Below, piece after piece: positions 34,282 through 44,126 of a stretch of DNA of 64,000 nucleotides. Position 1 is the first letter of the stretch; the number at the start of each line of letters is the position of its first letter. Under the pieces are notes generated by a model, which saw only the letters and a list, made by a program, of their open reading frames with translations, was not told the DNA's origin and did no database searches. The DNA comes from an uncultured Clostridia bacterium (GTDB taxonomy: Bacteria > Bacillota > Clostridia > UBA1212 > UBA1255). The position numbers and the translations under genes were made by a program. The DNA is taken from positions 62,001 to 126,000 of the forward strand of contig CAJFUB010000031.1 of NCBI GenBank assembly GCA_904420095.1. The letters run 5' to 3'.

Positions 34282-37248
34282 TTATTTTTCCGTCACGCGG
34301 AACGTTCTGGAAGTCCCCTCGTCATCCATTTCTACAATAAATACGTAGCTGTACGTTCCGTCTTCATTATAGAGGATCTGATATCCGTCGAAATCCTCGT
34401 ATTGAAATACATATTCCTTCCACGCGCCGTCCTGCAGCTCCTGTACGGCGATCCCGGAAATGGAGGTCATTCCATCTATGCGGACCGAGAAGCGGTTCCG
34501 GCCGCCGGAAAGCGTAAATTCGGCTTCCCCTTCTTCGGCGCGGATCTGCGGAAGATAAACATCTTCCACGACGGTCCCCTTCGCAGCCGTAACGGTCAGC
34601 GGTCTCAGAACGGAATCTTCAATCACGTATTGTACGTTCTCATCCGAGTCGCTCGTCCCGTTACCCCAAGGAAGCAGGATAAAATCAATATAAATATGAT
34701 CGCCCTTTTTGAACGACAGATCGCCCTCCATTAAAGAAAGCTCTCCCAGATTCAAGCCGCCCGTAAAAGCATTTCGGAGCGCAAAGCTGCCATTCCAGGT
34801 CTCGCCGCCGATCACAATGTCGTATTGCTTCATGATATAGGCAAAATTCATGATCGTGCTCGCTTCATTGTTCAGACCGTAATAGCTGAAATAAGGAGTG
34901 CCTCCCCCAAGATCGAGAAGCTCCTCAAACCCGGGAGTCTGATCCACCGACTTTTCTACCCGATTTCCCGCCGCATCAGTGTAGCTCATAAGAGAAAAGG
35001 CTTCCGCTCTGCCGTCGAAGCTGAACAGTGTCAGATTGTTCTTGACATCCTCTATGGTAAGATCCTCCAGAAAATCAAGGCGGAGAGAATAGTACGTTCT
35101 GTTCTCGTCATTCTGCGGAAATTCCACATGGCGAAGCGTATACCGGTAAGAGCCGCAGTCGGAAATATAATTATAATCGAGATCCGCATAGCTCGGTCCC
35201 GCAGATCGGATCTGCGTATCCGTATATTCGGAAGCATACGTTTCACCGTCTTTTTGGTAAGAGACGAACCGAAGTCTTCCCACCGCATTGTACTGCGGCT
35301 GGCCCTGCCAGATGTCCCCGCTGCAGCCTCTGAAATCCGGCAGCGTCCAGAGATCCTTGCCGTAAACAAAATACGGCGCAATACAATTCGATTCTGTCAC
35401 CCCCGTAGAAAGATGATAATACGAAATATGGAACTGGATGGAAGAAATCTGCTTAAGTGGGAACGTTCCCCAATTCTGATACAAATGGTACAGCGTATAA
35501 TCCAGCTTCTGCCCAGCGCCGATGCAAAGCGGAATAAAGCTGTCGCCATACGCCGTGTCCTCCGGATCGTAAAAAGGCTCTTCGAATTCCCCTTGGAAAT
35601 TTTTGCAGACCTGCGTCGGGATCGGCACAACGGTACCATCGGCATCCGCTACGGCCGCGCACTCCAGGCATCCGGCGGTCCCATTCATCCACATGTAAAT
35701 CTTTCTTTCTTCCGCGCCATCGTTTTCCACAGAAATATCGGAAGTATAATATCCGTTCGGATCAACGTAATACGCCGTATTGAAATCCGTTCCGTTCATC
35801 GTAAAATGATACGCGCCTCTTAATGCGTCATATTCCAGATAACGGTCTCCCGATCTCCGATTGCCCGAAACCGTGACATTTTGAAGCGGATTGCGTTCTT
35901 CATACGCCGCCTTCTCAATGCCGGCGTAGTCATGCGTTTCGTCATTGTAGATCCTGCTGCCGAATCGTGTTCCGGAAACAGACTGACGGATCACCAGAAA
36001 GCCATCCTCCTCCGCGGCAGTCAACGTGTATTGCGTGTCGTTCACAGGCATGATCAATCCGATAATCCCGACGTCCTTTACGTCCGCGGCGGCATATTTG
36101 GGGGTAGTGCCGTCCGCCTCATATTCAATTTTATACTGCAGAACGTTTTCCTTCGGTATTTTCAGCTCCACACCGAATTCCTCATACTCGGCCGCGGAAG
36201 CGTTCGCACCGGAAACCGGGACCAGACGATATTCCTGGTGAAGCTTGTCGGGATAAACATGGAACGTTTTATCCAGCTTATAGCCGACGCCCATCAGTCC
36301 TGTTTTTACAGCCTTCATCGATCGAACGGTAAAGCGGTCCCCTACCGCGGCGCCCAGGTCCAGGCGCACGCCGCAAAGTGGCGTGGTATCCAAACCGGCG
36401 GCACTCAGATCAACCAGATATTTGTGGTATTTTCCGTCAGACTTAATCTGAAAGCTGGCCATCTGCGCTGCGTTGAAGCCGCCGGTACTCTGCGTAAAGA
36501 AATACAGCTGCGCCGTCGTAGCGCTTCCGGTCGACTTCATTTCGATTTCGACGGCATTGTACGCCTCGGCGGGGACAGAAATTCCTCCCCGATACACATA
36601 CGGATCTTCCGTCGAATTCGTCTGCACGGTCATTTCTCCGTTTTTGTATTCCGGCTCCGACATCTGGTTCGTGTTCCAGTCATCCTCCAGCCCGATCGCC
36701 GTCTCCTGCTCATACGAAATTTCCTCTCCCTCCGCCGCAAAGCCGAGGTCCCGAATATGCGTTTCGTAATAATAGTATCCGAGGCGTGTCGTATTCATCC
36801 TCCCGGCCGTTCCGGAATTGCCGGAGTAGTACATGGTTCCGTCGCCTGTCTTCACATATACGTCCAGCGTCTGATTCGCATACGAAAGACCTTCCGCGTT
36901 TGCAAGATCCGTCACGTTCAGGTTCCCGAACCCGTCCAGCTTATGGACCAGGCTCATATCGAGATTCCGGAGCGCATAATGCGTCCTGTCTCCGTCTGTA
37001 TAAAAGCCCTGGACTGTATTCGCAATACTGTTTGCATAAGCAAAGGAAGCGGACAGCGCGCTGTCGCCGTTTACCGGATATTCCGTACCTTGAGAAGCTT
37101 TGATATGAAAATTCAAGATTTCCTCATCCTCCTTTGTCCCGTTGTCCGCGTCCGGGCTGCAGGCCGCAAGCATGACGCAGAGCGCGGCAAGCAACGCCAG
37201 TATCGTTAGGCTTGCTGAAAATTTTGTTGAATTTCTAATGATTCGCAT
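34282..37248 (-). CDS. large lipoprotein of unknown function, possibly glycan-binding
   Basis: I do not recognise a characterised family for this 988-residue protein. It has a lipoprotein signal (LAACS, Cys near residue 30), so it should sit on the outer membrane face. Residues about 180-310 look like a carbohydrate-binding beta-sandwich (VYRGGISVPAEAYNAVEIEM, then YHKYLVDLSAAG). The central part is long, Tyr- and Asp-rich and predicted mainly beta; a C-terminal region (about 880-985) resembles an Ig-like or sandwich module. Large DUF5696-like lipoproteins of gut Clostridia have a similar look, but I cannot confirm that. The downstream esterase suggests polysaccharide binding or processing. 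The ribosome site is weak, while the promoter is strong. Confidence 0.7.
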   Translation of the reverse strand: MRIIRNSTKFSASLTILALLAALCVMLAACSPDADNGTKEDEEILNFHIKASQGTEYPVNGDSALSASFAYANSIANTVQGFYTDGDRTHYALRNLDMSLVHKLDGFGNLNVTDLANAEGLSYANQTLDVYVKTGDGTMYYSGNSGTAGRMNTTRLGYYYYETHIRDLGFAAEGEEISYEQETAIGLEDDWNTNQMSEPEYKNGEMTVQTNSTEDPYVYRGGISVPAEAYNAVEIEMKSTGSATTAQLYFFTQSTGGFNAAQMASFQIKSDGKYHKYLVDLSAAGLDTTPLCGVRLDLGAAVGDRFTVRSMKAVKTGLMGVGYKLDKTFHVYPDKLHQEYRLVPVSGANASAAEYEEFGVELKIPKENVLQYKIEYEADGTTPKYAAADVKDVGIIGLIMPVNDTQYTLTAAEEDGFLVIRQSVSGTRFGSRIYNDETHDYAGIEKAAYEERNPLQNVTVSGNRRSGDRYLEYDALRGAYHFTMNGTDFNTAYYVDPNGYYTSDISVENDGAEERKIYMWMNGTAGCLECAAVADADGTVVPIPTQVCKNFQGEFEEPFYDPEDTAYGDSFIPLCIGAGQKLDYTLYHLYQNWGTFPLKQISSIQFHISYYHLSTGVTESNCIAPYFVYGKDLWTLPDFRGCSGDIWQGQPQYNAVGRLRFVSYQKDGETYASEYTDTQIRSAGPSYADLDYNYISDCGSYRYTLRHVEFPQNDENRTYYSLRLDFLEDLTIEDVKNNLTLFSFDGRAEAFSLMSYTDAAGNRVEKSVDQTPGFEELLDLGGGTPYFSYYGLNNEASTIMNFAYIMKQYDIVIGGETWNGSFALRNAFTGGLNLGELSLMEGDLSFKKGDHIYIDFILLPWGNGTSDSDENVQYVIEDSVLRPLTVTAAKGTVVEDVYLPQIRAEEGEAEFTLSGGRNRFSVRIDGMTSISGIAVQELQDGAWKEYVFQYEDFDGYQILYNEDGTYSYVFIVEMDDEGTSRTFRVTEK

Positions 37249-37259
37249 ATGCCGAACAC

Positions 37260-37303
37260 CGCCGTATCAAGTTTTTTAATCTTTTTGATTTTACTATACG
37301 GCG
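37260..37303. repeat. inverted repeat around the lipoprotein operon start site
   Basis: CGCCGTAT (37260-37267) and ATACGGCG (37296-37303) are perfect 8-base arms 28 bases apart. The -10 lies between them, and the centre (about 37281) coincides with the expected transcription start, as for a repressor operator. Confidence 0.55.
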
Positions 37304-37316
37304 CATCGATTGTCAA
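37288..37316 (-). promoter_or_regulatory. promoter of the lipoprotein/CE2 operon
   Basis: On minus, consensus TTGACA (37311-37316) is 17 bases from TAAAAT (37288-37293). Confidence 0.75.
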
Positions 37317-37342
37317 TCTCGGAAACCGTTCCCGTTAAAAAG

Positions 37343-38050
37343 CTACGCGTCCGGAAGTCCGCACAGATCTCTTACGATTGCAGCTGCCATCGTAAGTCCG
37401 GCCGCCGCCGGCACAAAGGAAACGCTTCCAACGGTCCGCTCTGTCCCGCCGAGTGCCTTTCTGGGAGGCTCGTCCGAAAAAACGACTTTCAGAGAGGAAA
37501 TTCCTCTATCCCGCAGCGCCTTCCGCATCACACGCGCAAGCGGACAGCCCTGCGTCCGGAAAAGATCCGTTACCGTAAACCGGCACGGATCCAGCCGGTT
37601 TCCCGCGCCCATCGCGCTGATCACCGGGACGCCGGCCCGCTTTGCCCGTTCGGCGATCAAAACCTTTGCGCGGATCATGTCGACCGCATCCGCAACATAA
37701 TCGAATTCTCCGAAATCCAGGAGTTCCGCATTTTCCTCAGTGTAAAAGACGTTTTTGATTTCCACATGCGCTTCCGGATTAATATCCAGAACCCTGCTTC
37801 TTGCGGCGTCACATTTAAACATTCCCATGGTGCTGTGAAGAGCGATCAGCTGCCGGTTCAGATTAGATCGCTCCACGCGATCCCCGTCCACCAGCGTCAG
37901 ACGGCCTATGCCGCATCGTGCAAGAGCTTCCACGCAATAGGAACCGACGCCGCCCATGCCGAATACGAGTACGGAAGACGCGGCAAGCCGTGCAACGCGC
38001 TCTCCGCCGAGCAAAAGACACGTCCTTTCCGTAAAATCGAACAATTCCAT
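37343..38050 (-). CDS. tcdA: tRNA threonylcarbamoyladenosine dehydratase (ThiF/MoeB-like E1 family)
   Basis: The 235-residue protein has the ATP-binding GMGGVGSYCVEALAR motif of E1-like enzymes, followed by LVDGDRVERSNLNRQ and the DAVDMIRAK segment. Length and pattern match TcdA, which cyclises t6A37 of tRNAs to ct6A. Its ATG shares a base with the stop of the YfhO gene (TAATG), so translation is coupled. A MoeB or ThiF role is less likely because no partner genes are near. Confidence 0.88.
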   Translation of the reverse strand: MELFDFTERTCLLLGGERVARLAASSVLVFGMGGVGSYCVEALARCGIGRLTLVDGDRVERSNLNRQLIALHSTMGMFKCDAARSRVLDINPEAHVEIKNVFYTEENAELLDFGEFDYVADAVDMIRAKVLIAERAKRAGVPVISAMGAGNRLDPCRFTVTDLFRTQGCPLARVMRKALRDRGISSLKVVFSDEPPRKALGGTERTVGSVSFVPAAAGLTMAAAIVRDLCGLPDA

Positions 38051-40743
38051 TATACCGCCGCCCTTCTTTTTCTCCGAACCAGACGAACCGTGACGGATCC
38101 GATCAGAACGGCTACGGAAACGGCGGAAATTGCAAAGCCTGCACGCTTACCCTGCGCCGTATACCGGAGTTCGATCTCATGCGCCCCGGGTTCGATTTCA
38201 AAGTACAAAAGCCCGTCCTCAAACGCCCGGCCCTCGGTTTCCTTTCCGTCTACATACACGCGCCAGCCTTTATCATATGTGATTCCGGTAAATACCGTTC
38301 GATACTCCCCGGCGTCGATTCGCCCTTTGATGTATCCCGCTCCCCAGTCGGAAATCTCGATCTGATGTGCGCGAAGATGGCTTACGGCGTTCGAAAAGGC
38401 CGGCAGATCCAGCACGTAAAACACATTATCCGATGTTTTCAGAAGTTCCGTGTCAGCCTCGATCGTAATCGATACGACTTCTCCTTTTTCATATGTTCCC
38501 ATATAAAGAGTGCAGTCCGTTTCATTGATATACAAATCCAGCTGGTATTCGTTGTTGATGGAAAGCGGCGTTTCCGGCGGGCTTTCTCCGCCCGTTCCCT
38601 TCGGAAAATACGCGTAAAGAGGCCCGGAATACGGCATCGTAATAAGATAAGTAGTTGTTTGCGCCGTTTTATTTTCCAAATATTCCGTGCCCTTCTGCAG
38701 CTTGATAAAATAATCCGTATCGTCTCCCATCAGAGCATTCATCAAATGATTCTGGGACTCCAGCGGATCTTCTCCCCATTCAAACTGATCGAGCTGTCCG
38801 CTTACGGCATAGCAGGGTGCAAGGACATACGGATTCCTGTATAAAAACGTACCGTCGTATTTCTGCACGCGGTCGTACGGATCCATCGGCAGCGGGTTCC
38901 ATGTCACGATTTTCTGCTCCGGGTCGTTTGGCGCGATTTCTTTATCCGTCATCACATATTTGACCGAAAACAGAGCGTCTGTCATCAGGGTAGAGCCGGA
39001 ATTTGAGCTCCAGAGATAAATCTGCGCGAAGCCCAGCTTATGGAGAAAGCTGTTGATATGACGATTGTATGCAGAGCTGTAATGGGAAATGCTCTGGTAG
39101 CCCAGACCAATCCCTTCGTTGTAGTTTCTTTGGAAGCCCTGTACGATCCGGTAGAATCCGCTGCCTCCCGTTCTGGCGTCGTCCTCTTCAGCAATCTTTA
39201 CAAGCTCTTCCATTCGTTTTTTATACTGATAATATCCGTCGTAGGATTCAAAGCCATGTTCATTGTCAAGTCCGTGGAGCAGGTAATCCGCATGGATCGA
39301 CAGCTCTACAGACGTCATGCAGAGGATCAGTATCCAGACGGCTCCGCGCAGTCCGTACGTCCGCATACGAAGCTTCCCGATTTTTGCTGAATCGGGAATA
39401 TACTTCAGCAAAAGCAAAAGTCCCATCGCTGTAATGAGGAAAACCACGCTGTACCGGATCTGCTGTTTGGTAATTCCAAGCTGCGGCTTCAGAAAGAACA
39501 CAATATATACGGACATCATCAATATCGTAAAAAAGCAGTAATATACTCTGCTGATTTCTCGAAAATGCATACATGCATTCGCCGCCGTCAGAACCAGCAT
39601 AAACGAAATTACAAAAGAATATCGATACGGGAACCAGTTCGGCAGCTGGAAAATATGCCACGCCCAGTCAACGCGTACAAAAAACGTGCTCAAAAGCAGA
39701 AACGCGACAATCAGGAAGATTCCTATTTTCCTGTCGGGACTTATAGATTTTATAAAGAAAAAGGCAAAGAAAAAAATAAATACGAGAATTCCGCAGTAAA
39801 GGAAAGGCGTTACGCGGATAATAATCCCGTCATAGGTTCCGATGATCAGCTTTTTAAAAAGATCCAGAAGATTATAATTCGTGACGTTATTATTCTGATA
39901 ATTTTCTCCGCCGATTTTTCCCTGCAGAAGCGAGTAAAACGTAGGAAGCAGAAGCCAGGCTCCCAGCGCGGCCGCTCCCACGGCGCTTCCGGCAAAGCGG
40001 AGCAGGATTTTAAAAACGCCCTTTTTAGTCAGTCCGCGCCTTCCGCCGATCGCGTAGAGCAAATAAATGCAGGTGAACACACCGGCCATGTAGGAAAGAT
40101 AATACGTAGAAATAAAAATCCCCGTGAAGGAAGCGAGCAGCAGCCCCCACCGCCCCTCATGGACGAGCGTTTCCGTTCCGAGAATAATCAGCGGGAGCCA
40201 GATCACCGCATCGATCCACATCAAGCTGAGGGAATATACGATGTTGTATGACATCATCGCATAGCAGACAGAAAAAAGAACGATGTAAATCCGATTGGTT
40301 CCGCAGCCCTTTCTCTGATGCCGTTTATTTAAAAGAATCCCGAAGGTCAGGCCGCAGAGCCCGATTTTCAGACACGTGAGATACAAAAGGCAGATCGGCA
40401 TTTCCGTGTTGGGACACAGCAAGGTCAATATGGAAAGCGGGCTGGAAAGGTAATAGGCAAAAACGCCGATATAATTTCCGCCGAGCGCTTTCGACCACGA
40501 GAAGAACAAATCTCCCATTTTGCCGATGTGCTTCAGTCCGCAGTAGAACTCGCAGTATTGGTTGGACATATCCATAATCAGAACGGAATTTTCACCAAAC
40601 GGCGCCATTCCGTAGCAGGCATAGGTTACCAGCATGATCAGGGCCGGAAGCAGGAAACATGCCGTCAGTAAAAAAGCTGTATATGATTTTCGGTATGTTT
40701 TTCCGGCCGTTATCATGCTGCCTATTTCTATGCTACGTTCCAT
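38050..40743 (-). CDS. YfhO family multispanning membrane protein
   Basis: The 897-residue protein has about a dozen N-terminal membrane helices, a large extracytoplasmic region (about 500-850) and a final helix before a basic tail. Segments such as SNQYCEFYCGLKH, SLMWIDAVIWLPLIILG and the late EIELRYTAQG match YfhO-like proteins, GT-C-type enzymes or helpers that glycosylate lipoteichoic acid or other wall polymers in Bacillus and Listeria relatives. A sugar-lipid donor is likely but not shown. AAAGG lies eight bases before the ATG. It follows a terminator and tRNA gene, and tcdA is cotranscribed downstream. Confidence 0.88.
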   Translation of the reverse strand: MERSIEIGSMITAGKTYRKSYTAFLLTACFLLPALIMLVTYACYGMAPFGENSVLIMDMSNQYCEFYCGLKHIGKMGDLFFSWSKALGGNYIGVFAYYLSSPLSILTLLCPNTEMPICLLYLTCLKIGLCGLTFGILLNKRHQRKGCGTNRIYIVLFSVCYAMMSYNIVYSLSLMWIDAVIWLPLIILGTETLVHEGRWGLLLASFTGIFISTYYLSYMAGVFTCIYLLYAIGGRRGLTKKGVFKILLRFAGSAVGAAALGAWLLLPTFYSLLQGKIGGENYQNNNVTNYNLLDLFKKLIIGTYDGIIIRVTPFLYCGILVFIFFFAFFFIKSISPDRKIGIFLIVAFLLLSTFFVRVDWAWHIFQLPNWFPYRYSFVISFMLVLTAANACMHFREISRVYYCFFTILMMSVYIVFFLKPQLGITKQQIRYSVVFLITAMGLLLLLKYIPDSAKIGKLRMRTYGLRGAVWILILCMTSVELSIHADYLLHGLDNEHGFESYDGYYQYKKRMEELVKIAEEDDARTGGSGFYRIVQGFQRNYNEGIGLGYQSISHYSSAYNRHINSFLHKLGFAQIYLWSSNSGSTLMTDALFSVKYVMTDKEIAPNDPEQKIVTWNPLPMDPYDRVQKYDGTFLYRNPYVLAPCYAVSGQLDQFEWGEDPLESQNHLMNALMGDDTDYFIKLQKGTEYLENKTAQTTTYLITMPYSGPLYAYFPKGTGGESPPETPLSINNEYQLDLYINETDCTLYMGTYEKGEVVSITIEADTELLKTSDNVFYVLDLPAFSNAVSHLRAHQIEISDWGAGYIKGRIDAGEYRTVFTGITYDKGWRVYVDGKETEGRAFEDGLLYFEIEPGAHEIELRYTAQGKRAGFAISAVSVAVLIGSVTVRLVRRKRRAAV

Positions 40744-40775
40744 GCCGCAACCTTTCGAGCGTGTTTATCTTTGAG

Positions 40776-40809
40776 AAAAGAAAAAAGACCGTGTTTTATT
40801 CCGGTCTTT
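40776..40809 (-). terminator. terminator of tRNA-Arg
   Basis: Eight-base arms (40784-40791 and 40802-40809, AAAGACCG type) followed by T-rich sequence on minus, directly after the tRNA. Confidence 0.8.
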
Positions 40810-40813
40810 CTGG

Positions 40814-40885
40814 TATCCCGGACGGGAATCGAACCCATATCAACAGAGTCGGAGTCTATTATCGTATCCATTAGACCACCGGGAC
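40814..40885 (-). tRNA. tRNA-Arg (anticodon CCG)
   Basis: Read on minus, the 72 bases fold as a cloverleaf. The acceptor stem is GTCCCGG with CCGGGAT, the anticodon arm is ATAGA-CTCCGAC-TCTGT giving anticodon CCG, and the T arm has loop TTCGATT. The D stem has one mismatch, and position 1-72 is a G-U pair. It reads the Arg codon CGG. CCA is not encoded. It has its own promoter and terminator. Confidence 0.92.
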
Positions 40886-40901
40886 ATACACAACAAGTTG
40901 T

Positions 40902-40930
40902 ACTATAGCAATTTTATTTTCAAATGTCAA
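40902..40930 (-). promoter_or_regulatory. promoter of tRNA-Arg
   Basis: TTGACA (40925-40930) and TATAGT (40902-40907) are 17 bases apart on minus; the start would fall a few bases before the mature tRNA. Confidence 0.75.
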
Positions 40931-40948
40931 TCGTGCGGATTTGGCGTT

Positions 40949-40987
40949 CGGATATTATTATTCCAAAAACAGGAATAATAATATCCG
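40949..40987. repeat. perfect 16-bp inverted repeat (hairpin) downstream of GH106-like paralogue 2
   Basis: Arms 40949-40964 and 40972-40987 are perfectly complementary around a seven-base A-rich loop. It begins 33 bases after the hydrolase stop. The minus-strand flank lacks a T run, so it is not a standard terminator; 3'-end protection or factor-assisted termination is possible. Confidence 0.7.
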
Positions 40988-41019
40988 CTATTTTCCGTTA
41001 TTTTTTCAAAAATAGAATT

Positions 41020-44000
41020 TTATTCCAAAATTTTAATTTCCGGCGGAGCAAGGATTCCGAAGTCTCGAACCAGATAATCATACGTCCAGCGATCGCCCTC
41101 CGTACGCCACACCATGGCGTCGATCCACCAGGTATTCGCATCTGCATTATGAAGCGAGCCGAAGGAATTGTAACGGTTTCCAAACAGCTCGAGCGAAACG
41201 GTGTGTTTTCCCGCCGGAAGCGCATCGATATTCAGACGATACGGTGAATACGCGATGATCCCCCTTACGATGCCGTCAATGGAGACTTTTACAAGCGCAC
41301 CCCTGTATTTTGAAAGAGAAACAGAAATATCGGAGGGCTCCTCCAGTATGAATTCCGCCTCGTACGTCGCATTCGCTCCGTAGAACGGCATTCCCTGCCT
41401 GGTAAGACTTTCGAAGCTCCTGCGCGACGCACACGGGGTAAGCGTTTTCTTCGTACCGCAAAGCGAGACATCGAATTTTCCCAAGATATAAAACCATTCT
41501 GCCCCGATCCGTTTTCCGAACGGAAGCTCCGCTTCCAGTACATTCGTGCCGATCCGGATTTCAGGAAGCCGCAGCGTTTGAATCGCCTCATCCGTAAAAT
41601 ATCCCTGTATTTCAGGCTTTACAGGAATTCCGTTCAATGTCGCGCGAAGCGTCCCGGCATGTTCCGCCGCGAGGAGCGCGTCTTTAATCTCAGCCGTACT
41701 TTCAAAAGAAAACCGGAGTCTCAGCGTATGCTCCGGTCGTTCCTCCGGAACGGTCCAGGGCTGCGCATAATAGCCCTGCCTGCAGGGCCAGCCCAGCGTC
41801 TCCCGAAATTTGTTATCGATCCGCAGGATTTCCTCTTCCGGCTGCCAGGCTCCACCGTCAAAGGCATAAGCGCAGACATCCAGAAGCAGAACATTGGGCT
41901 CCGAAAACGAGCAGTTTACGTGCTGCGGAAGCGAAAGGCTGCGTTTCACGCTGCGGCTCGACTGCCATTTGTCGTAAACGCCCTTTCGAGGACCGCTGCC
42001 TTCTCCGGACGGACGCAGGCGCAGCAGCAAGCTGTCATAATCATATAAGACCGCGCGGATTTTGGTGATTTTCGCCGTCTCGTCGATTTCATACGGGATC
42101 TCGAGGATCGAACCATCCTGCGTATCGTAAAGAAGCGGCGCGTACAGTCCATGCACAGCTACGGTGATATCCTGCCGGCAGGGCCGATCCTTGTCTGCCG
42201 GCTTCAGGCCGTGCGTCAGAAAAAGCCACTTATCCTTCCCGTCGCAGCGCATTCTGTAGAGCATGTTCTCCGCTCCCTCGACTTCGATATCCCGGTCGTC
42301 GTAGAGCGCGCAAATAATCGCTTCTTTTTCAAACGGCATCGCACAGGAGATGTCATACAGCGTGCGGATTCTGCCTTCCGTATCCGGCAGCGCATCGATA
42401 TGGGACGGACACGCCCCCAGAAAGATCAGTCTTCCTCCGTGCGCGCGGAACTCCTCCAGCGCCTGGACCGTACTGCTTCTCAGCGTTTCGCAGGCCGGCA
42501 CGATTACGGTGCGGTACGCCATTTTACCGACGTGCAGGCGAGCGTCGCTTCCGGCCGCCGCGTCGTACTGCTGCGGCAGCAAGGACTCGCAGATATAATC
42601 GAAATCAATATTTGCAAACAGCAGCCAGCGCGTGATATTCTGGAAATTCGTTTCGATTTGATCTCGTACCGCAGCCGTTTCCCGCGCGGGCCCCCAGTGC
42701 AGCCAGTAGCTTTCCACAGGATGGATTACCGCGACGTGAACGAGGGGTCTGCCGCGTACCAGCGCAGTATTCAGTCTGGCAAAATGGTCCTCCACATATT
42801 TATATTCTTTGTACCAGGGGGATTGATAGCCGATAGACGCCGGATAATCGCGTTTGGCTTCTCCCTCCATGGAAAGAAAGGCCAAATGCGGTACGCGTAC
42901 GGATACGCCAAGCGCGGCCTGCCAGTCTCCCTGGAATTTATGTCCCCGGAAGTCAAAATCCCAATTGGTAACGCCGTACAGCTCCGAAAGCTCCGCTTCG
43001 CTGCCGTATTGGTTGACGGCCGACTGCACCTGCTTGAGCGTGGAAAATTCCAGGCCGTCGCACAGCATATCGACGCCCGGGATTCCGAACGAACGGTAAG
43101 AACGCATCGTATCTCCGGTAGAATGCGTCTGTGCAAGCAAATTGTGCTCCTCCATGACATGTCCCGTAAGGTAAATCTTATTTTGGCGGCACCACGCGCC
43201 GATATTGTCGGCAAACGCGCAGGCGAACCGTTCCGCAATATGGTCGTGGAATCGATATCTGGCCTGTGAAATTCTGCCTTCCGGCAAATCCCAGATCAGC
43301 TCAGGGATCGTTTCCGTAATGTCCGCGCCGCCGTACGCCGCGGCATACGTTTCCGGTACGTCGAAGGTCCAGGGCAGCTTCACTTCTCCGTCCTCCAGTG
43401 CAGACCGGAGCGTTTCCTTGCGTTCGAACTGCGGTTCATCCGTGAAAATGGCCGGGACGGCTCCGTCAAAATCCGTTCCCACTGCTTCTTTATACCGTTC
43501 GTGCGTAATTCTGATAAATGCGTCCATCGCATCTTTATTCAGCGTATCTACGTAAGTCTGATTGTTATACCACGGGGACGGCTCCTGCGTCAGGCAGTAA
43601 GCGTGCCATGCTCCGTCCTCCTTTTTCCCGTAATAAGACAGCGTCCCGTCCTCCGCAAGACGGATTTCATAGCTTGCGATCAGATACGGCGCTCCCGTCC
43701 TTACGGCTTCTTCAGGAGGAAGCGTTTCCAGCGTCCGCTTGGTAAAAAGCATATGCCGGCTCCTGTATTTCGGATCCTTCGTCAGAATTCCTCCCGCGGA
43801 GCCGGATGGAAAGCGATCCTCATCGTACAGCCAGGCAAGCATATCGTTCTTTTTGGCCTGCTCCACGCAGAATCGAACCATCTCCATGAATTCGTCGCTC
43901 AGGTACGGCGTTCCCATTCCCGTTCTTGAGTGCATATGGAACCCGCCAAAGCCCATTTCCTTAAAATAGCCGATCTGACGTTCCAGCAGTCCCTTCTCCA

Positions 44001-44103
44001 GCTTACAGTTCCAGGCCCAGAATGGAGTTCCTCTGTATTCGGAGGTCGGATTCCGAAACAATTCATCCGATAAAACGGCTTCTCCGTTTTTTTTGTACAG
44101 CAT
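41020..44103 (-). CDS. GH106-like glycoside hydrolase, paralogue 2
   Basis: The 1027-residue protein is close to the one at 7060-10254. It has PFWAWNCKL near residue 27, GFGGFHMHSR, LYDEDRFPSGSAGG, FTDEPQ and FDFRGHKFQGDWQAALG, then FLSMEGEAKRDYP. No signal peptide is visible, so it likely acts in the cytoplasm on rhamnose-type or related glycosides; the exact sugar is inferred from family only. GAGG precedes the ATG closely. It follows the AEC transporter by 23 bases, so uptake of an organic acid or sugar product may be linked. Confidence 0.82.
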   Translation of the reverse strand: MLYKKNGEAVLSDELFRNPTSEYRGTPFWAWNCKLEKGLLERQIGYFKEMGFGGFHMHSRTGMGTPYLSDEFMEMVRFCVEQAKKNDMLAWLYDEDRFPSGSAGGILTKDPKYRSRHMLFTKRTLETLPPEEAVRTGAPYLIASYEIRLAEDGTLSYYGKKEDGAWHAYCLTQEPSPWYNNQTYVDTLNKDAMDAFIRITHERYKEAVGTDFDGAVPAIFTDEPQFERKETLRSALEDGEVKLPWTFDVPETYAAAYGGADITETIPELIWDLPEGRISQARYRFHDHIAERFACAFADNIGAWCRQNKIYLTGHVMEEHNLLAQTHSTGDTMRSYRSFGIPGVDMLCDGLEFSTLKQVQSAVNQYGSEAELSELYGVTNWDFDFRGHKFQGDWQAALGVSVRVPHLAFLSMEGEAKRDYPASIGYQSPWYKEYKYVEDHFARLNTALVRGRPLVHVAVIHPVESYWLHWGPARETAAVRDQIETNFQNITRWLLFANIDFDYICESLLPQQYDAAAGSDARLHVGKMAYRTVIVPACETLRSSTVQALEEFRAHGGRLIFLGACPSHIDALPDTEGRIRTLYDISCAMPFEKEAIICALYDDRDIEVEGAENMLYRMRCDGKDKWLFLTHGLKPADKDRPCRQDITVAVHGLYAPLLYDTQDGSILEIPYEIDETAKITKIRAVLYDYDSLLLRLRPSGEGSGPRKGVYDKWQSSRSVKRSLSLPQHVNCSFSEPNVLLLDVCAYAFDGGAWQPEEEILRIDNKFRETLGWPCRQGYYAQPWTVPEERPEHTLRLRFSFESTAEIKDALLAAEHAGTLRATLNGIPVKPEIQGYFTDEAIQTLRLPEIRIGTNVLEAELPFGKRIGAEWFYILGKFDVSLCGTKKTLTPCASRRSFESLTRQGMPFYGANATYEAEFILEEPSDISVSLSKYRGALVKVSIDGIVRGIIAYSPYRLNIDALPAGKHTVSLELFGNRYNSFGSLHNADANTWWIDAMVWRTEGDRWTYDYLVRDFGILAPPEIKILE

Positions 44104-44126
44104 AAGATCCTCGCCTTTCGTGTCGT

